Origin: Tigriopus japonicus
Taxonomy: Eukaryota > Arthropoda > Copepoda > Harpacticoida > Harpacticidae
Length of the DNA stretch: 64,000 nucleotides
Direction of reading: 5' to 3'
NCBI GenBank assembly: GCA_010645155.1
Contig: CM021312.1
Location: forward strand, 13,797,663 to 13,861,662
This document shows, in pieces, positions 29,501-44,500 of the stretch. The notes under the pieces were generated by a model that was given only the letters and a program-made list of their open reading frames with translations, was not told where the DNA came from and did not search any database. Position 1 is the stretch's first letter. Every line of letters starts with the position of its first letter. A program made the position numbers and the translations under genes.

Positions 29501-32500
29501 GTCACATTTAGACATAGTTGCCAAATTGTGGGTTTTTTTGTCACTCTTTGTCAAAATGCAAAAATAAAAATTCCTTGAATTTTGGGCCATTTTTCAACAT
29601 AATGTCACTAGAAAGAAATATTTGTTTTAAAGAAGAATTGTTTGATATTTTGCAAAAAAAAGTGGCATGAAAGATCACAATCTGGTAAATATGTCTAAAT
29701 CTGACATTCAAAATATTTCCACACATCAATCAGTTCAAACTGTCATTTTGCACAAAAATTGGATCCTTCAGATTTTGACTTCAACATGAAAAGGTTACAT
29801 AAACATTCAAATGCATTAGGAAAATTGATATTTTGTTATGGCTTCAAAGAACTGATGTTGGCCGTTTTACAAAAATACATTTTTCTCTTCCAAAAAGACA
29901 TAAAAGCTGTAATGAAGTACCTATTTTTTAATGTCACAGTTACCGTTATCAGTTTAATTCACTTTGAGACCAACTGACTATACCCATGTTTGTACAGTAG
30001 TACAGAGAAGACACTTTTGCTTTCATTACGGTACGGTTTCATTTGACAAACGTCAAATAAAAATTTCAGTATTTGTGATTGACCGATGATGCCCATCTTT
30101 GGATTGCAGTTTTTACTGATCCACCTCTGCCTAACAGAGTTTCTGAGTTTGTGAGCGTGCCATTCAATAATAATCAAAGGGTTACAAGGGTCAATCTCCC
30201 ATGAAATTGGCGAACCCTAGAGTCTGTTCGCAGAGTTAATGAAGTAATTGTAAGATGGGAGTACTTGCCTGAGATGAATAACATCATTGTCTCAAGGATA
30301 TCTGCGTCATCCATCCATCCAACCATCCTCCTTGATCATAATGAATTCTTAGGATGGGTTTTGCCTCTTTAATAGAAGGCTTGAAGAATCGCATTCTGCT
30401 CACTTCAGCAATGTCATGCCTTCTTGGGAATTGAAAATTACTTAGGGTTTGGAAACATCTTGGAGGCTGACCAATCAGATTTGAGCCCAAGATAGTTCAA
30501 CCATGATTCAATTATATGATATTATTTGATTTCAGGCGATCAATGGCAATTCCTCGTAAATTGTAATCAATGAGGCAATTTCATTCACAGCTTGCTGTCA
30601 AATATTTTGATAGCAATCAAGTTCACTCCTCCGAATTTCTTGTAGAGACATTAGCAAAGAGAAGTGCCCCCCACATTGTTCATGTATCATCTCCGGCAAT
30701 AGGTGCCTCAATGCCAAAATTCATAAATACAAGGTTAGATGGAAACTTAACAATAGATAGTTGAACTGTTCCCTAAATCAGCACTAGGACGCCATCTGGT
30801 TTTAGTGTTTCCAGTTTTTGAGGCGCTGACTACCCTTCGGCAAAATTTAAGTTAATGCAATGCTCTGCGTTTTTTCGTGTCAGTTTCTCGACCACGCTAA
30901 CGCAAATTGAGTGTTGGATGCAAAACTTAGAAGTCAAAACCTTGAAATAAGTTCTGTTTGTAAAGAGTACTTTTGCATTCATATTTTTGGAGAGACTGGA
31001 AGAGCTTTAATTATGGTAGTTTTACAACGATTGTGGCGCAGCCTGATCAGCCCACAAAATTGAAAATTCGTGCCCGTACTTTACACTACTGATGGATTTT
31101 GAGTTCGAATTTTGCCATTCCTTTGCCATTTTGGCCCTTAAGGGTCAAAAAGCTTAACACTACTAAACTTCTCAAAGGGCAAGATTTACGAATCCTCAAG
31201 TAACATTTAGAATCAATACAGTCTAGGAAAGAGGCAAATAACAAGACATTCTGAATGATTCCAAACAGGTGGCATTTAACCACTATTAATCATTTTAACC
31301 CACTATCATTCTATTCAATCACCTTATGAATTGATCCTTTGCAATTTCTTTTCTAGTATTTAAAACTTCAATTCAACAAGTTTGGAACAAAACAAAGAAA
31401 TACGATCACTACTTTCAAGTTTATGATGGAACTCGCAAATGCTATTGCTGCCATCCACTTTAATTATGTGTGCCTAAGAAATTAAGCTTTCTTAATCAAA
31501 GCTCATTCACGGTAATAAAAGATATTAGGGCCTATTAGTGTCTCTAGGGCCTATCACGGAAGCATTCCCACAATGTTTCAGAAGATCAGAGCCAATAAAT
31601 ATATGCTACAAGGCAGGTTCTTTTTCCTTAATATCTCACCTGAATTTGAACTATCCAAAATTGCAAAAGTTTGAAATTGAGTGTTCATTTAGTGAAGGAA
31701 GGGATTAGACGGGATCATATCAAGTTATTGACACATGCAAAGCTGATGAAGCATGATGTAAAATATGAAATTGAAATATTTAATAATATTTATTTGAATT
31801 ATTTTACTATGGGGATTCCGCGTTCAATATGTGTCCTGCTGGCCAACATCTATGCAGGGCTCAAATGCTCCATTCGTTCTGGTTAGGACCTATCCCCCTG
31901 CTACTTCACATCCATCGGCCTTCCGCAGGGGGATCCACTATCGCCAATCCTTTTTAACCTCTATGTATCCGACCTGCCCGAAGCCCTTTCTCACCAAGGC
32001 CCCACAATCAACAACAATAGAATATAAAATTTGCAATATGCAGACGACCTGGTCCTCTTGGCTGATTCAGCCGTGGAATTGCAAAATGCCATCAATGCTC
32101 TCCACGGTTATTGCCAAGAGAACGGCCTTCAAGTTAACGCCATCAAGACGAAGGCCATGGTGTTTCATAAAGATCGTCTGCCATCCACATCCTTCCATAT
32201 CAAAAATAGTCCGATTGAAATCGTCAAGTTTTTCAACTATGTCGGTTTCACCTTCACCACCCAACTCTCCTTAACCAAACACCTCAACATAACAATAATC
32301 AAGGCCAGGGCCAGGATCGGATACATGTGCAATAGACTTACCATCAAGAACCTTCCTCTGCCAATAGTTATACAACTCTTCCGGACCTTCATCACCCCCA
32401 TCTTCCTCTACGGCCTTCACCTTTGGCTTCCCAACTCCGCCCAATCCGCCCTCAAATCCGCTGATGCCACCTTCACCAAATTCCTCAAACTTCTCTCTGC

Positions 32501-35500
32501 GTGCCCCAATATGCCAACAATGCATGGGCGCATTTCCTATGCGAAACCGAGCCCTTTACCACCGGGCTGGCAAGGTTTGTGTCCAACAGTGTTAGGAACC
32601 TGACCTTTCCGGAGGTGATGTCTGGACACATGTTGTCCTTCCCGATCAAGGACTTGACAACACCTTACTGTCCTTGGCCTGACATCCCTTCGGAATGTTG
32701 GCGGTCACGCACCTTTGCCTGGCTTCTTGCCCAACTCCATCAAAGACGGGAACTGACGAAGGACCTGTTCAATCTGACCCACCCCCTCTACTGCAATAAC
32801 CAAGATTTTCATCATCTCCCTCTACCCAACTGCATTTGTACTGTCTGTCAATCTCGTCTTCATTTCTTTCATGTGCACTGAAACATATTCTAGTCAACTC
32901 ACTGTGATATCACAATATTATTCGTGTATTGCTACGTATAGTTAAAAAAAAATGTTTATTATTAGCCTTTAACCTTTTTATTAGGTTGCCGGATCTGATC
33001 TAAACCCTGCCTCAGTGTTTCCGACCCAACACTACGAAAATGGCCTATCCAAAATTAGTTTTGATCTATACGTGCTCGTTTACTTTGTTCTGGAGCAGGG
33101 GTCGGCAACCATTTTTGGGTCAAGGCCCACGAAATTTCATTTGTGTTGTCAGAGGCCCATCGGACAGGCATTGGTAGGTTCAGGGGCCCACAAATTAGCT
33201 TTGGACAAAGAGCTTTGGACCCACGAGTACCGTACTATGGATAGCTCTCGGGCCCACTATTTTGAACTTTCGCCATATCTCCTGGGCCCACCAACGGCCA
33301 CCCTTGGACCCACATTTGGGCCGCGGCCCACCGGTTGCCGACCCCTGTTCTAGAGTTTTATTAGCAATATCTGCAATGTCATATCCTTTCCAGCCTGTAA
33401 GTTTAAGTGAAGTCTGTGGGACTACTAATTAAACAAGATTCTGTTAGGGCAAGAACGTGACATTTTTTTCTGGAAGCAATTCGCCACACTCAACGTATGG
33501 AAACGCAATTAACGTTATGCAAATTCTGCGATAAGGAAACTACAATGTAATGACTTCAAATTGGCCATTGTCTTTGGGTTTATAAATCAAAAAGTTGTCA
33601 ATAAACAAAACACCTGTGTTTCTTGCCTTAAGTAAGCAGAATCGACATTTTTTCCACTTTCATGGTCACCCATCAAACACCATTTTCTGTTGGATCAAAA
33701 CTTGGCAAACAAAAGCCTGCTTGTAAAATGTAAACATTGCTACTCATGCCAAATCTCGTATGTTATCCAGGATTCCGAAATCAAAATGATTAAAAAGATA
33801 TCAACCCTGGCAAAAGCCTCAACTTGAAAGGGCAGCCCTGAAGATGGGAAAAATGTCTAGAAATGTGTGGGATTTTTATCTGAAATTGTGTTTGCCAGAT
33901 TGATGAGGCAATTCAGACATGTGTAATCGTGCATTTCCCTCGCATGAGACGTCTTTTCTGCTTCCTCAGCCAATTCCAATACCCCTCAAATCTTGAGAGA
34001 AAATTTTGGGTACCCTTGCCAATAATTTACGGGCACCAATATGGGTCTAGGACACTTGAACTAGCCACAATATTGAGCATGGAGTGCGTGTGAATGCAGA
34101 TCGAAGTGAGGCCAACATGGAAATGGTCCGTGGTTTGTGTCTAATTGATAGGACTTGGAAGGAAATCGATAATTGACCCTCCAGCTACGTCCAACGTTCG
34201 TTTCAAAGATATGAAAAGAGATTAGATGGAAATCTAGAAGTTTTGAAGATTGATGTTATTTTGAGAAACATTCAATGAAATATGTTGTGGTATCACATAG
34301 ATTTCCTCATTGAGCAATATTTCCCCTTCATCCAGTGTTTAGAGTACTTAGAACTTGGGCCTTCTTGCAGTCATTTATAGACATGGGCATTATCTGTTTC
34401 CATATTTTGACGAACTTTTATGGCCATAAAACCATATCTGTATGGTTTTATTCTGTAAAAACGAAAAATGAAGAAGTAAAATATTGTCACTCATTAAAGG
34501 TAATAGCCATATTGCCAGAAAGTTGAAACAAAGCATGATGAACCACATGAATACTCTTATACCATCAAGCAATATTGACAACATTAATTGGTAAATAAAA
34601 AACCACTTTTAAAGGTCAATTTAACACCAAAAATGTTCTGTTTAAAGCATTTCTTTTTATGAGTTATGGCTTCAGGAAGAAAAAGAAAAGCTAGCACACA
34701 ATAAGTAGCAGAAAGATATTAGAGTGTCTCTACTTCTCTCATCTTCCAATAAAAGAAATGAAGTTAGCTTGATTATATAGCTGATATTTTTGTGAATTAT
34801 CTGCTTTGCTGCTTAAATTGGGCTTAACAAAGAATGAGGAAATGCGGTCAAGTAGGTAAGCAGAAAAGCTCTAAACATATCAGCTAATGTGCTGAAAGGC
34901 TAAACCTATCAAGGTTACTTTAAACTTTGCATTCTTTTCCATTTCAGTGTCAACAAGTTTAAAACTGAAAGCCACCCCCTTGAAATTAAAACGTAGCTTC
35001 CAAATATTTTTTTGGGCCTGAACTGAAAAAGATGAATTGAGAGGTTGAGTTATATTTTACCATTTTGTGGTTCCGTCCCAAGCCCTGACTCATCAACCTA
35101 ATTTTGAGGATCTCTATCGCGTTCACATCTATGAGGCACAATTTGGAAGTGCCAGGCTAGCGCTTGCGTTATTGACGAATGGGTTTTAGAAATGATATGG
35201 CTCGGCGCTACATCAAATTTATGACATTAGGAGAAAACCTCGCTCCGAAATACCCCACTTACCTCGGGTCTATAGCCAAATTACTCATCCTGAAGGTGCT
35301 CTTTTGTTCTCACCTCTCTCACTGCACTTTGCCTGAACAATAGAGGGTATTCTAGAAGAACCTCCAGTCAATTATGCCCGGTTACCCCAATGTGTACCAT
35401 ACAGAAACCCATCTCGAGCTATTGAAAAATGCCTCAATGCCTCATTGTTCAATTGCCGTTGTCAATCATATTTATGGTTCTCTTATTTCAGGTACATGCT

Positions 35501-38500
35501 GACAATAAAAGCCACTGATCAGGCTGCCAATAAAGCCAAAAGATTCTCCACTTTGGGCAAAGCACATATTTATATCGAAGCTCCCAAAGTTCCAAGGAGT
35601 TTGCCGATTGATGGGGTTGAACTCAAGGATGAGGAAGAAGTTCCGATCCATTTCCCATTGGGTCTCCAAGAGTTTGATGTGAAAAGCAACTGGAAGAAGG
35701 GGACCACCATTGGCAAAGTGGACATCTTGAACCCAAAAAATGTCGAGCTGCATTGGGTTATGCGTCATAGATATCGTAATGGAGGTAACTCATCATTCAG
35801 TTTTATTTGGGAGCTGACTTATTCTTTGTGGGTGATAGTTGAACAGGCTGTCACTAATTTTGTAGTTCAAAATGCTATCATTAAGTGAAACAAAAATAGT
35901 GACTAATGATAATTTTGTCTATAGTGAAAATAAATTAGACGTGGTAAGCAATGGTAAATAATGATGAATGCTTACACATTTATTCTCAACTTTGCTTCAA
36001 ATTTGGCTGCCTTGACAAATCAACCAAACAAGCGTGTTTGTTGTTTGCTGTCTTTGCTAAAATGCATTCTAATGAGGAACGTGGGAAATATGGTATTGTA
36101 CTTGAAGCCCTTTTTGCTTGTAGTTATTTTGTTGTTGTCCTTATGATCCTTTAAATATGATAAAAAATTGCAGAAAAGACTTCTGATTCAAACTAAGTAA
36201 TAGAAATAGCATGTTTTACAATGAGGAAACATCGACTATATTTTTTCAACCAGTCTTAATTGTTACATACAGCCTCTTAGGAAATATAAAAATAAAGCCA
36301 AATCAAAAATCAAATATGTTGGTTTTACTGTTTACAGTTTTCTTATGGCATTGGAAGTATATCTTTGAGATTGACATTGAGATTTTTAAAAAGGAATTGC
36401 AGTTCAAAAAACATCGGAAAAACATATTTTGACTGGTTTTAAATTATTCCGTTTTTGATTTGTTTCATTTTTGGGTAAACCCTCAAATTTTAAACCCTTT
36501 CTTCTAGTTCCGTTTGGGATTGATCGACGAAACGGAAAAATAGGCCTCGTCAAAGACATTGGCCCAAACGTCTTAGATACCTACTTCCTGAAGGTAAGAA
36601 GTCATACCCATTTATGCTTCACCCGAGATATGAAATCATTGTATATCATCAAAAGGTGAGCGCTGAAACTCCAGACAAGGATCGTTTCATCACTGAGATC
36701 AAACTTTCAATCACGGATCCCGAGGAGGAGATTGTCACCCAGATCCCATTCATCCCTCCGACTTATAATTTTACCGTCAAAGAGAACCTTCCTGGAGCCT
36801 TAATTGCCAACCTAACTGAACTCACGGCTTTGGTCAAGCGAAACATTTCACTCAATCCGACCTTCAAAGACTTCACCATCTCCAATGAAGATCAAGAAGT
36901 CAAGGACAAGTTCAGTGTCACCGATTCCGGCCTCCTTTACACCAAGGTATTTTTTAAATTAAAAAAAATCTAGTTGCTTCAAATTCTAAAGCAAATTTAT
37001 GTTTTAGGTTGCTCTTGATCGGGAAGATACAGCTGTCTTTGAACTGGGAATTGATTTAGGTCGTGGGATTCTAAGATCCAAGGATCAGTTCAAGATCCAT
37101 ATTGACGTTGAGGATGAAAACGATAACAGTCCAGCCTTTGACCGACACATTTATCAAGGGAGTATTGAGAAATCAGCTGATCCAGGAACTGCTGTGAATC
37201 TTGGAAACGTGATCAAAGTCACTGATCCGGATTTGAATGACCGAATCCAGTTACAGTTGCTGGGTAAAGGAAGTGAGATCTTCAGATTAGACCCATCCAG
37301 TGGAAATGTTTTCTTATCTTCGCAAGAGGTCTTAGCAAATATGCTGAAAACAGAGCGATTGGAGAAGCTTTATTTGCGAATTAGAGCCTCCGATTCATTA
37401 GATCATATCACGGAATCTCAACTGGTTGTTCACCTTCTGGATACGAAAGCAGACAAACCTCCAGTGATTCGAGGATTGGCCATTATTAATTCTCGTTTTG
37501 TGGAATTGAAAGACAAAGGTAGAGGTTTGGAGAGTTGAAGCGCAATGATCTTAGTTGAATCTAACGAAATCTAATCAACTTAATTCTTATTTTTTTCCGA
37601 TTTGTTAACAAATAGATCATTTGCTGGTGAATGAGGACACCCCACCAGGAACCCAGTTAGCTCGAGTGATGGCTACTGATGAATCTTCAAGTGTTAAGGA
37701 TTTTCGATTGGAATTTGTCATCCTTAAAGAAACAGTTAGCAATGTTGGATCCCCAGAAGAACAAAAAGGATTGTCTAAAGGCCCTGATATAGTTTATTTC
37801 CAAGTAATAATCTCTTGACATACGCCAAAAGTAGTTTAAAATATTGAGATGCATGAGCACATTTTTCCAGATTGCCAAGGATTCCGGGGATATTGTCCTA
37901 AACCGGAAGTTGTCGCCAAACCTGAAATATGATTTGAATATCACTGTCAGAGATGAAAATGATATGGAGACCATCACCAACGTGATGATTTCGGTAAAAG
38001 ACATCAACGACCATAAACCACGTTTTGGCCATCAAGAATATGCCTTCAACATAACCGAGGGTAAAACTGGCAAGCCTGAACAAAGAATCTTTTATTCAAG
38101 TGTAATAATTGTAATAACTGTGTAGGAAACTACGTGGATAAGAAGATAGGGGAGGTGACTGCGAAAGATGATGACATTGGAATCAATGGCAAACTGACCT
38201 ACAAGCTCAAGTCGAATTCAGTGCTCCCATTTTGGATCGACAAACTGAACGGGTCTCTTTTTGCCAATGGATCACTTCATCATCAAGACGAAGATTACTA
38301 CTTATTCCAAGTAGTGGCTACGGATGGAAGTCTGACAGAGCCAATGGTTACTAACGTTAACGTCTCGGTCAAAGTCATGGACATTAACAACTACGAACCA
38401 GAGTTCCTTGGCTTTGAAACCATGAAACTTGTCAGTGCTGCCAAACTAGTCGAACTTGGCCTTAATATTACCAAAAGCAAACACATGCCTTATTATGAGA

Positions 38501-41500
38501 CCTTGGTTAACCAACAGTTACGCAGAGGAGACTTATTAACGAAAATAAATGCCTCCGACAAAGATGGTCAAGAGGTTCAGTTCAGATTGGTCAATAACCA
38601 CGGTTTCCTCAAGATCAGTGATGCCGGTTCACTTTTAGTGGAGACCGATGAGACTTTGGAAAAGGATGTGGAGATCTTTATCCAAATCAAAGACAAGGCA
38701 GATGAGCCGAAGAGCAACATTGCTTTGCTTGTCCTTAAGGTTCAGATCTCGACCACTTCCACTTCAACGACTACATCCGAAACAACTTCAACCATCAGTG
38801 AAGAATTGGTGACTGAAGTAAGCCCTAATATAATTGAAGACGTCATTGAGGATATAGTTGTTGACTATGAAGAAACTCCAAGGCGTCAAGAACCGAGGAA
38901 AATCTCCTTGAGTCAGCCGTTCATTCAGGAATCCAGACTCTTTGTGGCTGATTCTGAAACTCTTGAGATCTACGAGAACCTCAAAACCCCACATCCCATC
39001 CTGGATTTGAACGATTATCTCACTGAAGATTTGAATTCTATCCAACTCGCTCTTCAAGGATCAGATAGCGGCCAATTCATCTTGGACCAAGCAACAGGTC
39101 AGATTTGATAAGTTTTAACATTAGAGCAAAAATATGAATGTTCAAAGCTTTTTAGGTCAAGTGTTCATCGCCAATCCTCCGGATAGAGAACGAAAAGATC
39201 AGTACAATTTCACCATAAAGGCCTACATTCCTGCTCCAGATTCTGGAGACAAGAAGGTGCCTGTTCTTTTTTACACCCTGTATATTAATGACCACAAGAA
39301 CAAGGAGAACTTGGTTGAAGATGAGCTTGCAGTGGTGGTCACCATCCTGGATGTCAATGATAACCGTCCTGAGTTTCTCACCAATGTTGATCCCATGATT
39401 ATTTCCGTGGATGCAGATATTGATCCAGGATCAATGTTAGCCAAGATAGAGGTAAGCTAAAAAAAATTCCATCGCTCAACATTTCTATAGTACAAATTAT
39501 ATGCTTGAATTTTAGGCATGGGATGCTGACTTAGGTCTGAATGCTGAGATTCGATACACTTTGGTCAGTCCCAACGAGTATTTCAAGATCCAACCAGAAA
39601 CTGGTGACCTGGAATTAGCAGCTTCAATCATCAGGGAAGCTGGTAAATCCTTTCAAATGAAAGTTGAAGCCAAAGACTCAAGAGGCGAGCGAATCGGCCT
39701 CTATTCCTCAATTGGACTAATTGTAAGACATGTTTGACCTGTATTAAGAATAAGTTTATAAATGTCTTATTCTTCATGGCTGTTGTTGCAGGTTCATGTT
39801 CTAAATCCGAGTTATCAGGTGCATCTGATTCTTGACAACAAAGTCCAAGATGTCCTTCTGGACATGCCAAATATTACACAAACGTTGACCAGTCTCTCTG
39901 GATTTGAGGTCCTGTCGCATTCAGTCACTCTGCATGAAGATGATTCTTTATTGATTCAACCAGAATTGGAAAAGACAGATCTCTTTGTGTATGCAACAGA
40001 TTCAAATCATCTAGTCAACACAGATAGGATCATTCGGTATGTCAAGATTGCACTAGGTTGCGAGAATTTTTTAAACCAACTTTCCGCACTTATAATTACA
40101 TTTGATGTCAAAAATCACGCAACCATTCCAACAAAGAAAAACTATCTTTTCTTTTTCTAGATCCTTGACCAACCAGTTGGACATAACTCGTCAACAACTT
40201 TCAAATCATGGGCTATTAGAACTTCGGGCAGGGAGCTTTGTTCTTTCCCCCGATGCAAAGTCGCCATTAAACCAAATTAACCAAACACATGGGCATCATC
40301 ATGGAGAAGGTGCCCTGGGCACATGGGAAGTCACACTTTTGATCATGGCTTGTGCCATATTTTTGGGAGGTCTCATTGCCTTGGTCACTGTCTGTTCCAT
40401 CCGCTACAAAAAGTAAGACCCTTGATCAAGAACTACTGTATTTCTGTATACAAGAAGGCAAGATTTCCAGTGAAAAGAAATCAACTACTTTCCTTTGCAA
40501 AAGAGACCTTGTTTATGTTAAGTGGACGGCATATTTCAATTTAATTCAATCAAAGGTTATGCTCCATTAAAACTGACAACTGGATCCAACAAAGAATGAA
40601 AACAAACTCCACTTTTGGTAGTTTTTTGCCACAAAGGGGTGAGCTCATTCCTTTTATGTTCTCTTCAGTACAATGCTTTGGAAGGGCACAACTTTAGACT
40701 CAGAAAAACAATAGAGTTAAAACTTAAAATATGTATATTGCACAACAGAAAGAAGGCCTTATTTACAGAAAGAAGTAAATTGATTTGTTTCCTCTGGAAA
40801 TCGTTATTGTTTTTGTTAACCTCCTACTCCAAAAAAAATAAAAGTTCCTGACCACTGACTGACCATATGTCAAATATCTTTAAGGGGGATAAAAGCCTAT
40901 CCCGCCCCTCTGGCCATCCCTTTGCCATTCAACACAATGGATGCTCCTCCTCCACCTCCACAAATCATTGCCCATGGTCCACCTTCTTTGGGAACAATGG
41001 TGCCTGGACCATCCATTCTTCACCATGGAGAACCCCGTCGACAGTCCATCAAGAGCAATAGTTACCGCTCCCATCACACACAAATGGAGTCCTCAGAAGA
41101 TACTAGTGACACCTGCTTGGATGATCACCTAGATATGAGATCTCCGGAACACCATCAGTCTCATAATTTCCTTTTGGGATTCCGCAGCCGGAGCAACTCT
41201 CAAAAGAACTCTTCCTCCACTCCAAAAGAGTCTAAAAAATGGCACAAAAGGAGCCGTTCTTGGAAAGAGTCGCTCTCTAAGGAAAACTCTTCAAAGGATT
41301 CGGGAATAAGCCGTGGTGGAGCTCTGGAGGATGAGAGTGAAGACTGTTGTGATTGTAGGAACTCGATTGCGAGTAGCTGGTAAGCTTATGTTGATCACAG
41401 ATATCTATAGAAACGACATACTGCTGTTTTTTGAAAGAGAACTACCAGCTGTAGAAAAGAAAAGGGTGCGTAAAAATTGTTGGATTTCCATAGAGTATTG

Positions 41501-44500
41501 GCTCAGTATGTCCAAAAACGATTGAACTGTAACACAAGATTCTTGTTTAGACTTACTGTACTCTATCTTCAGCTGTGACTGACCGGTCTGAAACGGTAAC
41601 CAGTGGTTTTCTTCAAAATGAAACACCTGTCCAGCCTAGTATCTTGTGCCTGTACTTATCTGTGAATTTAATCTTTTTAATCATCTTATCTTTTAAAAAG
41701 AAGCTCATGGGAAAGAAAGGTCAATTTGTTTGACATTTTCAAAGTTTTACATGTGTCACATGCTGCCACCATCAAATCCAGGAAAATCAAATTAAAGCAG
41801 AATTAATTTCGCAATTGTTCAAAAAAATCAGGCCAATAAAAATAAATCGCAAGATATTGCTTGGCTTTTTTTGACCTTCACATGTAAGCTGCTGTTTCTA
41901 GTGTCAAGTTGATACTTCTTTCACCTGATTTTCTTTTGCTCAAACAAGCGTGCTCACTACAATGTGACAAAAAAGTTAGGACCCAGTCATGTTTTTGGTT
42001 ATAAAAGTAACTTTTTTAAATGACTACGGCAGAATCAAAAATAAGATTCAAGCCCCAAAACATGGTTTGTTTGCAATTTTTCTGTTTTCTTTTCTTCTTT
42101 GCTTTGCCATTTTTATCATAAACGATAAATACGATAAAATGATATCATTATCGACCATTTCAAAGTCTACTCGCAATTTCGAACTTTTTTATGAATCATT
42201 TTCGAGCTAAACGATTTTACTAGAAATCTCCATTCTTAGTATTGACATGAAAAACACCTGCTACAATAATAAAAACAACAAGACTGTTTCCCAACTATTT
42301 TCCAACTTTTTATTTGCAGTTTTTCTTCATAAAAAGATCAAATTGAAATTTCCCGCACGATAGAAAGTCATGACTTAGTTTGTGAAAAATGTTTGAAGGA
42401 AATCTTTAAACCCTTCGTATTTCCAGAAGATCTTGTATTTCCATGACCGTAAAAATTCCAAACCACGTGTTTTTTTCACTGATCTTAGCGGCTTGCTTTT
42501 ATTCCTTTTTTCCTTCTGTGAAAATATTGAAAAGACGACTCAAGTCTTCCCCCCAAAAATGGTTACTCTGTGCTCTTGCGGAACAAGTCTCATTGTTTTC
42601 CAATATTCCTAGAAGACCGATTAATTTACCATTTTAGTGACAGTTGTTCGGAGTGTCTGTTGGATTCTCGCCACAATACGTACTCTCATTTCTCACGCTC
42701 CCCATCTCATTTGAGTCATCGTCGTCAAACTCGTCGCCATAAATCTGCCTCTCCATCGCGAAAGTCCTGGACTTCCAATGGTCCAAATACCCAAGACTTG
42801 GTTGGAACGCCAAAAATCCGATCCAGATCCGTTGGAAATGGCCTAAAAGGTAAGCGTCACTTTTTCGGGTCTCCCCCATGACAAAGAGAAAAACCTTACC
42901 AATTTCAACGGCTTTCTGGTACTTTATGAATGATGCATAAGTAAACTCAATACTCTAAAATAACAATTAAAATCAAATCCCAATGGAATATAGTGCATTA
43001 CCATTCAGAAACCAATTTATGGTTATGAGGAAGATATTGTAAATTTACATGGTCAAAGTTGAATAAGGATGAAAAAAACACATGCACACAAAGCGAGAAA
43101 TGAAAAAGAAAATAACGTAATTTAACGATAGGTATTTTGTACCATTTTGATTTCCTTACCATAATCAATCTCTTAAAAATGAGTTGGTATTTTTCTTTTG
43201 CATAACAATCGCTAATATTTCATGAAATGTATGTGATGTCATTCTAAGCACCAAGAATCATGCTAATTCAAAGTAATAAGGACGGCTTATTTCCTGATAA
43301 TGGATGAGTGTAATCGAACGAATTAAGCTTGGGATTCTGGGGCCAAAATGGCTAGGGATGCGTCGGAGTCGAGACTCACCCTTCATAAAATTTAATCAAA
43401 ATTCGTGAGCCTAACTCGTTTTCTTCATTTTGACAATCAATTCAAATAAGATTTTTTCCTCACGAAGCAAACTAAAACTATGAAATGTCCGAACCTAGTT
43501 CTGGCCCATCCCTAGTCATTTTGGCCCCAGAATCCCCAGCTGAAATCGTTGGATTACACTCATCCAATGATGTTTCAAAATTTTGTGACGTCACCATACA
43601 GGGTGCAGATAAATTGTTGATGCATTCGCCAATTTTGAATTTGGTTCTACGGTCAAGGCTGTAAATTAGAATACTTTTACGGCTAGCCAAAATATGCGTC
43701 GATTTCAAAATTTAGTTTGATAAAGGAATGAATAGCTCTTGATTGTTTTCCATTTGTGGGTGAGACATGGCCTAGTGCGTACTGCGTGCGCATACTGCCC
43801 AGAAGAATAGAGTTCGATCCCGGCCAATTGCCGCCCACAAAATGTTACAGTTTTGAAGCAAATCTAATCCTTAAACCGTCTTTCAATGCAAACAACTACA
43901 ATGAGGCATGCAGGGGGAGGTTTAAGTGATCTCTTCAAAAATCTATCGCGGGCGGATGAAAAAAGAGAAAAGGCTTGTTCGTCAATGTAAGATTTTGGTC
44001 AGTGCAAGGCTTTTCGCGTTTTACAGACCGCCCTTATGACTTAGATGCTACAAAAAATGTCGAATTGCAAGTTTGGACATTTTGACTCTCAGTTTTGTAA
44101 GAATTTGCAAAGTTATTCTTTTGATTAAAAAATGTCAAGCACTTAAAAAAGACCTTTGATATTGAAGAGAAACACGTACAAAAAACGGCATTTTGTTTGA
44201 TACCATGATGGTTTTGGAGCTTTACAATACAAATCAGTGCTTATAACATCACTTACACTTGTACTTACCCCAAAAAAGTGGCCTTTTGTTGAGAATTTTC
44301 TCGTGCAAGAACGAGCAAATAAAGTGCGCATTTTTTTCCCAAATCCTAACCAAAGGTGTTCAAACTTGCAGTTCGACATTTTTCATGGCCTCTAATTCGC
44401 AAGGGCGGTCTGTAAATTTCGAAAACCCTTAAACTGCCCAAATTCTCACGAGCCACCCACTGTTGCCAAACAAGCCTTTTCTCTTCTTTCATCCGCCCGC

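Larger units (their letters stand above)
27319..35491. other. Cadherin intron 8 (8.2 kb) with transposon remains
   Basis: Holds a weak hairpin element (27935-28088), a minus-strand signal-peptide-like frame (28052-28345), a decayed LINE (about 31800-32880) and a hAT-type MITE (33096-33347). The remaining 28400-31800 and 33400-35490 are AT-rich with nothing I can name. Confidence 0.7.

Noticed and set aside
32067..32525. Minus-strand frames over the LINE
   Set aside because: Antisense shadows of the reverse-transcriptase sequence.
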